Shown in pieces: positions 25,364-35,070 of a DNA stretch of 64,000 bases. How positions within the stretch are numbered: position 1 is the stretch's first letter; each line of letters begins with the position of its first letter. Location of the stretch: NCBI RefSeq assembly GCF_003994485.1, contig NZ_RZNJ01000001.1, positions 747,765 through 811,764 of the forward strand, given 5' to 3'. Source of the stretch: Arsenicitalea aurantiaca (GTDB lineage: Bacteria > Pseudomonadota > Alphaproteobacteria > Rhizobiales > Devosiaceae). The notes under the pieces were generated by a model, which saw only the letters and a list, made by a program, of their open reading frames with translations, was not told the DNA's origin and made no database searches. The translations under genes and the position numbers were made by a program.

Positions 25364-25996
25364 CTACTGCGCCGCCGCGGCAGGGGAGAGGCCGCCAGCC
25401 TTTTCGATGAAGGCGATGATCTCATCGAGGTTCTCCCGTCTCAGCATATCGGTGAAGACATAAGGGCGCCCTTCCCGCACCTTTTCGGTATCGGAACGCA
25501 TGACATCGAGATTGGCCCCCACATAGGGGGCAAGATCGGTGTGGGTGACGACGAGCAGGTCGGATCGGGAAATCGCCGGACCGCCCTTGCGCGGGATCTT
25601 CTCGCCCTGCGCCACTGAGATCACGTAGATCGTCATGTCGGCGAGGTCCGGCGAAAAGGTCGCGGCGAGATTGTCGCCGCCCGATTCGATCAGCACGACG
25701 TCGAGGTCGGGGAAGGTGCGGTTAAGCTCGTCGATTGCAGCGAGGTTGAGCGAAGCATCCTCGCGGATCGCGGTATGCGGGCAGCCGCCGGTCTCGACCC
25801 CGACGATGCGATCTTCCGAGATCGCCTGCACGCGCGCGAGGATCAGCGCGTCTTCCTTGGTGTAGATGTCGTTGGTGACCACGGCCATCGAATAGCGCTC
25901 GCGTAGCGCTTTCAGCAGCATCTCGCAAAGCGTGGTCTTACCCGAGCCGACGGGCCCGCCAATGCCGATCCGCAGGGGACCATGAGCCGATTTCAT
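25364..25996 (-). CDS. ureG: Urease accessory GTPase UreG
   Basis: A 210-residue SIMIBI GTPase with Walker [10 protein letters not shown] (13-21), metal-binding CPH in [14 protein letters not shown] and [13 protein letters not shown], all standard UreG features. It delivers nickel with UreE/F/D to urease in a GTP-dependent step. The start is ATG 25996 ([14 protein letters not shown]); a longer in-frame reading overlaps the upstream membrane gene without family similarity. The start overlaps the stop of the DUF3995-like gene (ATGA). Confidence 0.96.
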   Translation of the reverse strand: MKSAHGPLRIGIGGPVGSGKTTLCEMLLKALRERYSMAVVTNDIYTKEDALILARVQAISEDRIVGVETGGCPHTAIREDASLNLAAIDELNRTFPDLDVVLIESGGDNLAATFSPDLADMTIYVISVAQGEKIPRKGGPAISRSDLLVVTHTDLAPYVGANLDVMRSDTEKVREGRPYVFTDMLRRENLDEIIAFIEKAGGLSPAAAAQ

Positions 25997-26424
25997 AGGA
26001 GCCTCATCAATGCGAGAACGACAAAGCCGGTGCCGATGACGAGGCAGACCGGAGAATAGGTCTTGCGATCCAGCGTGCGGAACGGTTCGTTGGGCGTCCG
26101 CGCCTTCCACCCCTCCGTATAGCCCAGAACACCGCGTGCGAGAAAGACGATGCCGATGACCGCCCCGGTGAGGGTCAGCACCCAGCCGCCGCCATCATGG
26201 TCGGCGAGGGCCAGCGAGAGGACGCCGAGCGCAAGAGCAACGAGAAAGAGGAGGAAGCTCAGCGTTTTCGGCCACATCGCCGTCGCTCCGGGCGCTCCGC
26301 GCATAGTGGCGGCGAGCAGAGCGCGATCGCGGATCGGCCAGCTTGCACCGAACGACCATAGCAGTAGCGCCAGGGCCGCGGCGAGGAGGGGCACGAAGAT
26401 CAGGGCGGCGACCAGCATGCTCAT
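25993..26424 (-). CDS. Small DUF3995-like membrane protein between ureF and ureG
   Basis: A 143-residue protein with four hydrophobic helices (about 3-24, 53-73, 80-98, 125-142). [11 protein letters not shown] and the C-terminal [18 protein letters not shown] resemble the DUF3995 family. It overlaps ureF upstream and ureG downstream by ATGA on both sides, so it is embedded in the urease accessory operon and translationally coupled. That position suggests a role linked to nickel, urea or ammonia handling at the membrane, but no transport motif (for example the His-rich motif of HupE/UreJ) is visible. The family call is moderate. Confidence 0.65.
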   Translation of the reverse strand: MSMLVAALIFVPLLAAALALLLWSFGASWPIRDRALLAATMRGAPGATAMWPKTLSFLLFLVALALGVLSLALADHDGGGWVLTLTGAVIGIVFLARGVLGYTEGWKARTPNEPFRTLDRKTYSPVCLVIGTGFVVLALMRLL

Positions 26425-27083
26425 GAGCGGAACAGTCTCGTGGTTTCTGTCTCGTGGCGCATCTGCGCGATGTCGCTCGCGTAGGCGATCGTCCCGATAT
26501 CGTCAAGGCGCGCGACTGCCGCAGCCTGGGCATGTTGGGCGATCGTCTGTTCCAGCCCAGCAAGGATGGCAAGGCCTTCGGTCTGCCCGAGCGGCACGAG
26601 CCGGAGCGCCACCGAAATCTGGCCATGGACGAGATTTGTGAGGAAGGCGAGGACGGTGTCTTCGATCCCGACGCCATGTGCCCCGGCAATCGCGCCGACG
26701 GCGACCGGGTAGGGACACGGGCGGGGTAGGGCCGACCCGTGCGGGCTCGGCCAGGCGGCGGCGGCGGCGATGAAGGCGTCGCCCATGGCGAGCATTTCGG
26801 CGCGGCGCTCAGCTGCAGGCGCGAATGCCAGGGCCAGATCGGCGATCTCGCGCAGGGCGTCGGCATCAGCGGATGACCGTGCCGCTTCGGCGAGGAGGAT
26901 CGCATCAGTCCGCATGCCGCCATGGGCGAGATTGCCTTCGAGCCAGTTCCGCATGGAGCTGGAATCGCTTACGCGGCCTTCCGCAATCGCGGTCTCAAGG
27001 CCTGCCGACCAGGCAAAGCCGCCGATCGGGAAGGCAGGAGACAGCCAGACGAGCAGGCGCTGCAGCGCCGGGTGAGCGATCAT
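26421..27083 (-). CDS. ureF: Urease accessory protein UreF
   Basis: A 220-residue all-helical protein opening LQRLLVWLSPAFPIGGFAWSAGLETAI, the UreF signature, with HGVGIEDTVLAFLTNLV in the second half. The length is typical. It forms the UreDFG complex that opens urease for nickel insertion and gates UreG GTP hydrolysis. It overlaps ureE (27080-27083) and the DUF3995-like gene by ATGA. Confidence 0.93.
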   Translation of the reverse strand: MIAHPALQRLLVWLSPAFPIGGFAWSAGLETAIAEGRVSDSSSMRNWLEGNLAHGGMRTDAILLAEAARSSADADALREIADLALAFAPAAERRAEMLAMGDAFIAAAAAWPSPHGSALPRPCPYPVAVGAIAGAHGVGIEDTVLAFLTNLVHGQISVALRLVPLGQTEGLAILAGLEQTIAQHAQAAAVARLDDIGTIAYASDIAQMRHETETTRLFRS

Positions 27084-27556
27084 CTGTTGAGCAGCGCGTG
27101 GCCGTGGTCGCCATGGCTGTGATAGGCGCCTTCCTCGGGCACGAAAGGACCGCTTATCTCGCTTACGGTCGCGCCGAGCCCGGCGAGCATGTCCCCGATA
27201 ACCCGATCGCGCAGGATCAGGATGGCGGGGCCATCGGGGCCGTCAGCCTGGAGCTCGGCGCGCAGGTGCCGATTGCCCAGATGCCAGCAGAGCTGCATCA
27301 CATGGCGCAGATCGCGTCCGGTGACGCGGTAGAGGGGTTCTTCTGCGGCAATGACTTCGATGAGCCGACCATCCTCGAGCACCAGCGCGCCTCCATGGGG
27401 CAGGGTGATGGTCGTCGGGAGGTCGACGAGTACTTCGCCGCCGCCCGCAAGCGTCAGCAGCTTGCGCCGCAGGCGCCGCTCGTCATGGGCGAGGCGGACA
27501 TGATCGAAGGCCTTGGCCTCCGCAAGAGAGGGCCGGTGGGCAGTCGCGCGCAGCAT
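27080..27556 (-). CDS. ureE: Urease nickel metallochaperone UreE
   Basis: A 158-residue protein with an N-terminal peptide-binding domain and a C-terminal ferredoxin-like nickel-binding domain. HLGNRH carries the conserved nickel ligand His97. The tail is a modest His cluster (HSHGDHGH) rather than the long poly-His of Klebsiella UreE, so nickel storage capacity is probably small. It hands Ni2+ to UreG. Coupled to ureF by ATGA. Confidence 0.94.
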   Translation of the reverse strand: MLRATAHRPSLAEAKAFDHVRLAHDERRLRRKLLTLAGGGEVLVDLPTTITLPHGGALVLEDGRLIEVIAAEEPLYRVTGRDLRHVMQLCWHLGNRHLRAELQADGPDGPAILILRDRVIGDMLAGLGATVSEISGPFVPEEGAYHSHGDHGHALLNR

Positions 27557-27590
27557 CGGTATGGCTCCGTGCTCGAAAGGATCTCTGGGG

Positions 27591-27959
27591 TCAGGGCGTG
27601 CCGGAAAGTTCGAGGCAGCTCAGGGGCTCGGCCTCTTCCCCGGCGATTTCGTCATGCAGCGTCGCTTCGGCGCCCCGCGTCCACCACACATACTGGCCCG
27701 ATGCATAGCGCGCGCCCGAAGCGGCGAGCACGTTGACGAAGACCAGCTTTTCCCCATCGACCGGCACGAAGGCGAGGAAGATCGGGTTGGCGTTGACGTA
27801 TTCCACCGTGATCGGGTCGATGCCCTCGCACTCATAGGTCACGACGTTGCGCTCGGCGTCGCCCTGGAGCTCGAGCACGATCTGCATCGAGGTTTCGACC
27901 GCGAAGGCGGGGGGCGCGGCGAGCACAAGGCCGGCGGCGATGAGGGAGCGGATGGTCAT
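27591..27959 (-). CDS. Secreted MliC/PliC-like C-type lysozyme inhibitor inside the urease operon
   Basis: A 122-residue protein with a signal peptide (cleavage likely after AFA, residue 20) and no lipobox Cys. The mature part has Cys44 (TYECEG) and Cys115, plus VNVLAASGARYASGQYVWWTRG; the SGARY-x6-W-x-x-G pattern is the lysozyme-contacting signature of the MliC family. Periplasmic MliC/PliC proteins block host C-type lysozyme. It sits between ureC and ureE on the same strand, 51 bases after ureC and 34 before ureE. Its link to urea metabolism is unexplained. Confidence 0.8.
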   Translation of the reverse strand: MTIRSLIAAGLVLAAPPAFAVETSMQIVLELQGDAERNVVTYECEGIDPITVEYVNANPIFLAFVPVDGEKLVFVNVLAASGARYASGQYVWWTRGAEATLHDEIAGEEAEPLSCLELSGTP

Positions 27960-28010
27960 CGGAAATCTCCTTGTCGGCGATGCGCAGAGGCTATCGGAAA
28001 CGCCATGCGA

Positions 28011-29720
<1,710 letters not shown>

Positions 29721-29733
29721 GGCTGGCTCCGGG

Positions 29734-30150
29734 TCAGTGGGTGGCAGGCTCGACGCTCTTGCCGTGCTTGCGATAGTTGAGGATGGTCGTTTCGATGATG
29801 CGGTCGAGCAGCTTCTCGCCCTCGCGCACATGCGGGTCGGTCTGGGTGCCGGCCACAATGGAGACCGCAATGGCCTGCAGCGCATAGGCTGGCTTGACCT
29901 GCCCGGCGGCGATGAACTCGTTGCCGCGCTTCTGCAGCGCCATGAGCACCGAATCATAGGCCTCGAGCGAAAGGTTCTGCTTCAGGGCCTTCCAGTCAGG
30001 TTGCTTGGCCTCTTCGAGCATTCGGTTCGCGATGCGGCCGAGCAGGTACATGGCCTCGCCATCCTCCTTGCCGCTCTTGAGATCGCGCATGACTTCGGCG
30101 AAGCGGGCCTTGAAGGCGAGTTCGGCGGGGGTCTGTTCGGGTTCGGTCAT
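29734..30150 (-). CDS. Unknown 138-residue protein immediately upstream of ureC
   Basis: The product is soluble, helical and mixed-charge ([20 protein letters not shown] onward), with two amphipathic helical stretches and no signal peptide, metal-binding cluster or recognised motif. It ends 13 bases before ureC and probably shares its transcript. It is the first gene after the inserted plus-strand secreted-protein gene, so a promoter serving it and ureC may lie in 30151-30341. I do not recognise the family. Position suggests a urease-linked role, but that is inference only. Confidence 0.75.
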   Translation of the reverse strand: MTEPEQTPAELAFKARFAEVMRDLKSGKEDGEAMYLLGRIANRMLEEAKQPDWKALKQNLSLEAYDSVLMALQKRGNEFIAAGQVKPAYALQAIAVSIVAGTQTDPHVREGEKLLDRIIETTILNYRKHGKSVEPATH

Positions 30151-30341
30151 CGGGCGTCATTCCTCGTGATGGGCTTGGTCAGCCTATCAATACCAATCCC
30201 TCCGGCGAAGGAAGGGCGACTCCCCCCTTTGGCACAAGGCGAGGTCGGCTTGCCCGAGATTACGAGGCGCAACGCATCGGGTGAGCGTGCGTTGGCCATT
30301 CGGGCAATCACAGAAAAACAAGCCTCAAGAGGAGAACACCC

Positions 30342-30797
30342 ATGAAGATCGCAACTGCACTCAGTCTCGCCACGCTGCTCGTCGCATCGACCGGAAGCAT
30401 TGCGCTCGCGCAGGATGCGGGTGCGACGCCAGGCGCGGATGGCGCTGTCACGGCGGCGCCGGAAGCCGGCGCCACGATGGCTGCCGGGGCGAACGCCGAA
30501 GCCAGCTATGAAGGGCTGATCTCCGCTCTCGGCGGCGTGGCCAGCATCGATATCGGCATGATCACCTCGGAAACCGAAATCACCATCATCGGCATCTCGA
30601 CCCTCGAAGGCGACGATAGCGGGCTCGATGCCGCCATGGCGGCCAATGCCGATGCCGGCACCGCGCTGCGCAGCGAGATCGAGGCGAATGCGGCGCTGAT
30701 GAACGAGCTCGAAGCGGCCGGCCACACCGTGGACGAGGTGGTGGCCATCGCAACGCCCGACGGTGCTGCGATCGTCTATGTCGACGACCGCGCCTGA
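30342..30797 (+). CDS. Small secreted protein with shared C-terminal domain, inserted in the urease operon
   Basis: A 151-residue protein with a clear signal peptide (ALA-Q cleavage at 23/24), an Ala/Gly-rich linker (24-55) and a C-terminal domain (about 78-147). The end, ALRSEIEANAALMNEL...VDEVVAIATPDGAAIVYVDDR, matches by eye the C-termini of the proteins at 38596 and 39535. AAGAGGAGA precedes the ATG. The gene runs against the urease operon, between ureB and the unknown gene, with its own terminator downstream. Function unknown; probably periplasmic or extracellular. Confidence 0.82.
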   Translation: MKIATALSLATLLVASTGSIALAQDAGATPGADGAVTAAPEAGATMAAGANAEASYEGLISALGGVASIDIGMITSETEITIIGISTLEGDDSGLDAAMAANADAGTALRSEIEANAALMNELEAAGHTVDEVVAIATPDGAAIVYVDDRA

Positions 30798-30826
30798 CGG
30801 ACGCTTATCCGGAAATAGACTATCGG

Positions 30827-30853
30827 GGCGAGGCGCAACTGCGTCTCGCCTTT
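30827..30853 (+). terminator. Terminator-like hairpin after the inserted secreted gene
   Basis: GGCGAGGCGC pairs with GCGTCTCGCC (10 pairs, one G-T) around a four-base loop, followed by TTTCG. It lies 30 bases after the plus-strand stop and before the end of convergent ureB. The T tract is short. Confidence 0.55.
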
Positions 30854-30877
30854 CGTCATTGCCGGGCGTACGAGGCC

Positions 30878-31183
30878 TCACAGCTTCCCCATGATGCGCT
30901 GCTGGAAGCCGTAGACCATGCGATCGCCACCCAGTGGCACCAGCCGCACTTCGCGGGTTTGCCCGGGCTCGAACCGCACGGCGGTTCCCGCAGCGATATC
31001 GAGCCGCATCCCCCGGGCGCTTTCGCGCGTGAAGCGCAGGGCGTTGTTGGTCTCAAAGAAATGGTAGTGCGAGCCCACCTGGATCGGCCTGTCGCCGGTA
31101 TTGGCAATTTCGATCGTTACGGCCTCGGCGCCCGCATTGATCTCGATTTCGCCTGACTGTGGAATCACTTCGCCGGGGATCAT
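30878..31183 (-). CDS. ureB: Urease beta subunit
   Basis: A 101-residue protein starting [18 protein letters not shown] and containing [22 protein letters not shown], the conserved UreB core. It is a structural subunit of the (UreABC)3 complex. It follows ureA by 36 bases. Unlike most urease operons, ureC does not follow directly: about 1.2 kb holding an opposite-strand gene and an unknown gene intervenes. Confidence 0.97.
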   Translation of the reverse strand: MIPGEVIPQSGEIEINAGAEAVTIEIANTGDRPIQVGSHYHFFETNNALRFTRESARGMRLDIAAGTAVRFEPGQTREVRLVPLGGDRMVYGFQQRIMGKL

Positions 31184-31219
31184 CGTCTATCTCCTCAATT
31201 GGACGGGCCTGCCGGTCGA

Positions 31220-31522
31220 TCAGCGGATCGGCTGGTGGACGGTGACGAGCTTGGTGCCGTCGGGGAAGGTGGCTTCCACCTGCACATCGTGAATCATCTC
31301 GGCGATGCCCTCCATCACCTGTTGACGGGTGACGACATGGGCGCCCGCTTCCATGAGTTCGGCCACGGGCCGGCCATCGCGCGCGCCCTCGACGACGAAA
31401 TCGGTGATCAGCGCGATCGCCTCGGGATGATTGAGCCGGACGCCGCGTTCGAGCCGCCGGCGCGCCACATTGGCGGCCATGGCGATGAGCAGCTTGTCCT
31501 TTTCACGGAGGGTGAGGTTCAT
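31220..31522 (-). CDS. ureA: Urease gamma subunit
   Basis: A 100-residue protein starting [23 protein letters not shown], with [13 protein letters not shown] and [21 protein letters not shown], invariant parts of UreA. It starts 8 bases after the ureD stop, in the standard ureD-ureA-ureB order. Confidence 0.98.
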   Translation of the reverse strand: MNLTLREKDKLLIAMAANVARRRLERGVRLNHPEAIALITDFVVEGARDGRPVAELMEAGAHVVTRQQVMEGIAEMIHDVQVEATFPDGTKLVTVHQPIR

Positions 31523-31530
31523 CTGAACTC

Positions 31531-32367
31531 CTAGAGGTGCCAGAGGCGCGGAAGGCTTCCCGCGCCGGACATGATGGCGACAGTTGGCGCGATGATGCGG
31601 CGCAAGGCAAGCCCGGACGGGGCCAGCGCACGCAGGACGAGCTTTTCCCCGATAAGGCTTGCGGCCGCGCGTGCACCCGCGGGCAGTGCGGCACGCACGG
31701 GCTCGAGCCGTCGATCAGCGCCCGGCCCGATATAGACGAGGGTTGCAAAGGCGATGGCGCCATCCAGCAGCGAGAGCCCGTCCCGTTCGAGGGCGTCGGC
31801 AGACAGCAGCGTCGACTCCGCGTGCACGAGCCGCCCCTCACGCCGGATCCGCCAGCGATCGCGCAGATGGGCGTTGCGCGCGCCTTCGCCCATGGCCTCC
31901 CGCCCGAGCAGCACAGCCTCGAGCGCGCACACGCTCGCTCCGGGGGCCAGATCGATCTCGAGCGAGCGATCGAGCCGGGCATCCTCGAAGAGTATGGTCT
32001 CCTGCGGCAGCCAGTCGACATGTGCGTCCGCGCCGACGCTGATCCGGGTCCCGAGCGTCGCCACCGGGCCGGTGGAGCGATAGACACGCTCGCAGGCCTG
32101 CGTCGTCAGCACCATGCTTGCGCCGGCGTCAGCCTCCACACCCCACTGCACCGCGTCACCACCGCAGAGCCCGCCGGCCGTGTTGATCATCACCGCCTCG
32201 ATGGCGCGGCCATGGGCATTGGGCAGGCGGATCTTGGCGCAGCCTTCCTGGTAGAGCGTGCGCAGCCGCGTCCGTCCGTCGCGCGGAGCAGCGGAGATGC
32301 GGCCTTCTCCACGGGCGCGCTGGTGGCGCGGGGGAAGAAGCGGTTCGCGGGGCAGGGCGACGGCCAT
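31531..32367 (-). CDS. ureD: Urease accessory protein UreD/UreH
   Basis: A 278-residue beta-rich protein with [16 protein letters not shown] near the N-terminus and the UreD signatures [10 protein letters not shown] and [11 protein letters not shown]. It binds apo-urease and forms the nickel tunnel with UreF/UreG. It begins 2 bases after the urtE stop, so urea import and urease genes look co-transcribed. Confidence 0.95.
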   Translation of the reverse strand: MAVALPREPLLPPRHQRARGEGRISAAPRDGRTRLRTLYQEGCAKIRLPNAHGRAIEAVMINTAGGLCGGDAVQWGVEADAGASMVLTTQACERVYRSTGPVATLGTRISVGADAHVDWLPQETILFEDARLDRSLEIDLAPGASVCALEAVLLGREAMGEGARNAHLRDRWRIRREGRLVHAESTLLSADALERDGLSLLDGAIAFATLVYIGPGADRRLEPVRAALPAGARAAASLIGEKLVLRALAPSGLALRRIIAPTVAIMSGAGSLPRLWHL

Positions 32368-32369
32368 GG

Positions 32370-33071
32370 TCAGACCATCAGATGGCGTCGCACCTCGGGC
32401 AGGTCGAGGTCGCTCGCCGGTCCGGAATGCTGAATTTCGCCGCGGTCCATCACGTAGATATCGTCGGCGATCTCGCGGCAGAAGTCGAGATATTGCTCCA
32501 CCAGGAGGATGGTCATGCCCATGTCGTCGCGCAGGAACTGCAGCGCGCGGCCAATATCCTTGATGATCGAGGGCTGGATGCCTTCGGTCGGCTCGTCGAG
32601 CACCAGCACTTTTGGCCTCGTGACGAGCGCGCGGCCGATGGCGAGCTGCTGCTGCTGGCCGCCCGAGAGGTCGCCGCCGCGCCGTCCGAGCATGGATTTC
32701 AGCACCGGAAACAGCGTGAAGATGGTCTCCGGGATGTGCCGGTCGGCCCGCTTGAGCCCGGCATAGCCGGTTTCAAGGTTTTCCTTCACCGTCAATAGCG
32801 GGAAGATCTCGCGGCCCTGCGGCACATAACCGAGCCCCATCCGCGCGCGCTTGTAGGGCGGCGACTTCTTCAGCGCTTCGGCATCGAAGACGATGTCGCC
32901 CGCCGAGACCGAATTGATGCCGGTGATGGCGCGCAGCGTCGAGGACTTCCCAACGCCATTGCGCCCGAGCACGGCCGTAATACGGCCTGGGCGGCACTCG
33001 ATGGTCACGTTGCGCAGCGCCTGGGCTGCGCCGTAATGCAGGTCGACGGCACGGATGGTGAGGGCGGTCAT
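32370..33071 (-). CDS. urtE: Urea ABC transporter ATP-binding subunit UrtE
   Basis: A 233-residue LivF-type ATPase with Walker A GRNGVGKSS, Q-loop region YVPQGREIFPLLTVKENL, signature LSGGQQQQLAIGRAL and Walker B VLVLDEPTEG. The IQPSIIKDIG stretch after Walker B is typical of UrtE. Pairs with UrtD on the UrtBC permease. Gap to urtD is 58 bases. Confidence 0.94.
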   Translation of the reverse strand: MTALTIRAVDLHYGAAQALRNVTIECRPGRITAVLGRNGVGKSSTLRAITGINSVSAGDIVFDAEALKKSPPYKRARMGLGYVPQGREIFPLLTVKENLETGYAGLKRADRHIPETIFTLFPVLKSMLGRRGGDLSGGQQQQLAIGRALVTRPKVLVLDEPTEGIQPSIIKDIGRALQFLRDDMGMTILLVEQYLDFCREIADDIYVMDRGEIQHSGPASDLDLPEVRRHLMV

Positions 33072-33129
33072 GATCGTACCGATGCAGGTTGGGCTACAGG
33101 TGAGGTGGACGTGAGGCGGGATCGCACTT

Positions 33130-33879
33130 TCATCGCCCCAGATAGCTCTCGATGACCTTCGGGTTGGCGCTCACCTGGTCGAGGCTGCCCTCGGCCAGCA
33201 CCGAACCTTCGGCAAGGCACATCACGCGCGTGTCGAGATCGCGCACGAAGCTCATGTCGTGTTCGACCACGACGACGGAGCGGGTCCGGGCGATGTCCTT
33301 GAGGAGTTTTGCCGTCTCCACCGTCTCGCTGTCGGTCATGCCCGCGACCGGTTCGTCGACGAGGAGAAGCTTGGGGTCCTGCGCGAGCAGCATGCCGATC
33401 TCGAGCCATTGCTTCTGGCCATGGCTGAGATCTGCAGCCAGATCGTTCTTGCGCGCGGTCAAGCGGACGGTTTCGAGGATCTCATCGAGCCGGGCGCGGT
33501 CGGACGCATCCATGGCGTAAAAGAGCGTCGCCAGCACGTTGCGGGGCTTTTTGAGCGCCAGCTCGAGATTGTCCCATACGGTCTGGTTCTCGAACACGGT
33601 CGGCTTCTGGAATTTTCGCCCGATGCCCAGATTGGCGATGGCGGCCTCATCGAGCTGGGTGAGATCGGTGCGGCCGTCGAAAAGCACTTCGCCGTCATCG
33701 GGACGGGTCTTGCCGGTGATGATGTCCATCATCGTTGTCTTGCCCGCGCCATTGGGTCCGATGATGGCGAGCATTTCGGCCGGATAGACGATGATCGAGA
33801 GCCCGTTCAGCGCCCTGAAGCCGTCGAACGATACCGAGACGCCGTCGAGATAGAGCATGGTGTCGGTTTTGTCGGCCAT
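33130..33879 (-). CDS. urtD: Urea ABC transporter ATP-binding subunit UrtD
   Basis: A 249-residue LivG-type ATPase: Walker A GPNGAGKTT, IGRKFQKPTVFENQTVWDNL, signature DLSHGQKQWLEIGMLL and Walker B LLLVDEPVAGMT. The LSHGQKQWLEIGM form of the signature is diagnostic for UrtD. It starts 3 bases after urtC. Confidence 0.95.
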   Translation of the reverse strand: MADKTDTMLYLDGVSVSFDGFRALNGLSIIVYPAEMLAIIGPNGAGKTTMMDIITGKTRPDDGEVLFDGRTDLTQLDEAAIANLGIGRKFQKPTVFENQTVWDNLELALKKPRNVLATLFYAMDASDRARLDEILETVRLTARKNDLAADLSHGQKQWLEIGMLLAQDPKLLLVDEPVAGMTDSETVETAKLLKDIARTRSVVVVEHDMSFVRDLDTRVMCLAEGSVLAEGSLDQVSANPKVIESYLGR

Positions 33880-33882
33880 GAT

Positions 33883-35070
33883 CTACTCCGCGGGCTTGGG
33901 CTGGGGGTCGGCTGCGACGAGCGGCCGGTCGGCACTGGCGCCCGTGTCGCGCGGGGTCGTGTTGTCGCGACGCGGGCCGCGGGCCTGGCGCCACCATTGC
34001 GCGAAGGTGCCGACGATCCCCTTGGGCAGGAAGATGGTGACGAAGATGAAGAGTCCGCCCAGCGCAAAGAGCCAGAGATCGGGCAGGGCGCCGGTGAAAT
34101 AGGACTTGCCCATATTGACCAGCACCGCCCCGATGATCGGGCCGACGATCGTGCCGCGTCCGCCGACGGCGGTCCAGATAACGACTTCGATGGAGTTGGC
34201 CGGCTCGAATTCGCCGGGATTGATGATGCCGACCTGCGGCACGTAGAGCGCCCCGGCAATCCCGGCCATGATCGCGGAAACGGTGAAGGCGAAAAGCTTC
34301 ACATATTCGACGCGATAGCCGAGGAAGCGCGTGCGGCTCTCGGCATCGCGGATGGCGGCCATCACCTTGCCGAGCTTGGAATTGACGATCATCGAGCAGA
34401 CGATGACCGAAAGGGCAAGCGTGACGGCGGTCGCCGCAAAGAGCGCCGAGCGCGTGCTCGCGGCCTGGATCGGGAAGCCGAGGATCTCCTTGAAGTCGGT
34501 GAGCCCGTTATTGCCGCCGAAGCCCATGTCGTTGCGGAAGAAGGCGAGCAGCAGTGCGAAGGTCATCGCCTGCGTCATGATCGAGAGATAGACCCCGGTG
34601 ACGCGGCTGCGGAAGGCGAGGAAGCCGAAGACGAAGGCGAGGATGCCCGGCACCAGCACAACCATGATCATGGCGAACCAGAACTGGTCGAACCCCTGCC
34701 AGTACCAGGGCAGCTCCCGCCAGTTGAGGAAGACCATGAAGTCCGGCAGGGTCGGGTTGGCATAGACCCCCCGGTCCCCGATCTGGCGCATCAGGTACAT
34801 GCCCATCGCGTAGCCGCCGAGCGCGAAGAAGGCGCCGTGGCCGAGCGAGAGAATGCCGCAATAGCCCCAGACCAGGTCGAGCGCGAGCGCCAGGATCGCG
34901 TAGCAGAGATATTTGCCGAAGAGCGTGACGATATAGGCCGGCACATGGAAGGGCTGCCCGGGCGGGATCAGGAGATTGCCCGCCGGGATGGCGATGGCGA
35001 TGACCAGAAGGATGCCGACGAGCCAGATCGCCTTCTTGTCGAGCGCGCGGAGGATGGCCTGGGTGATCAT
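33883..35070 (-). CDS. urtC: Urea ABC transporter permease UrtC
   Basis: A 395-residue LivM-type permease with about ten helices; GYCGILSLGHGAFFALGGYAM is the family signature and FRNDMGFGGNNGLTDFK is typical of UrtC. The start is ATG 35070, overlapping the urtB stop (ATGA). A longer open frame continues upstream inside urtB but is only a shadow. The last 40 residues are polar. Confidence 0.95.
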   Translation of the reverse strand: MITQAILRALDKKAIWLVGILLVIAIAIPAGNLLIPPGQPFHVPAYIVTLFGKYLCYAILALALDLVWGYCGILSLGHGAFFALGGYAMGMYLMRQIGDRGVYANPTLPDFMVFLNWRELPWYWQGFDQFWFAMIMVVLVPGILAFVFGFLAFRSRVTGVYLSIMTQAMTFALLLAFFRNDMGFGGNNGLTDFKEILGFPIQAASTRSALFAATAVTLALSVIVCSMIVNSKLGKVMAAIRDAESRTRFLGYRVEYVKLFAFTVSAIMAGIAGALYVPQVGIINPGEFEPANSIEVVIWTAVGGRGTIVGPIIGAVLVNMGKSYFTGALPDLWLFALGGLFIFVTIFLPKGIVGTFAQWWRQARGPRRDNTTPRDTGASADRPLVAADPQPKPAE

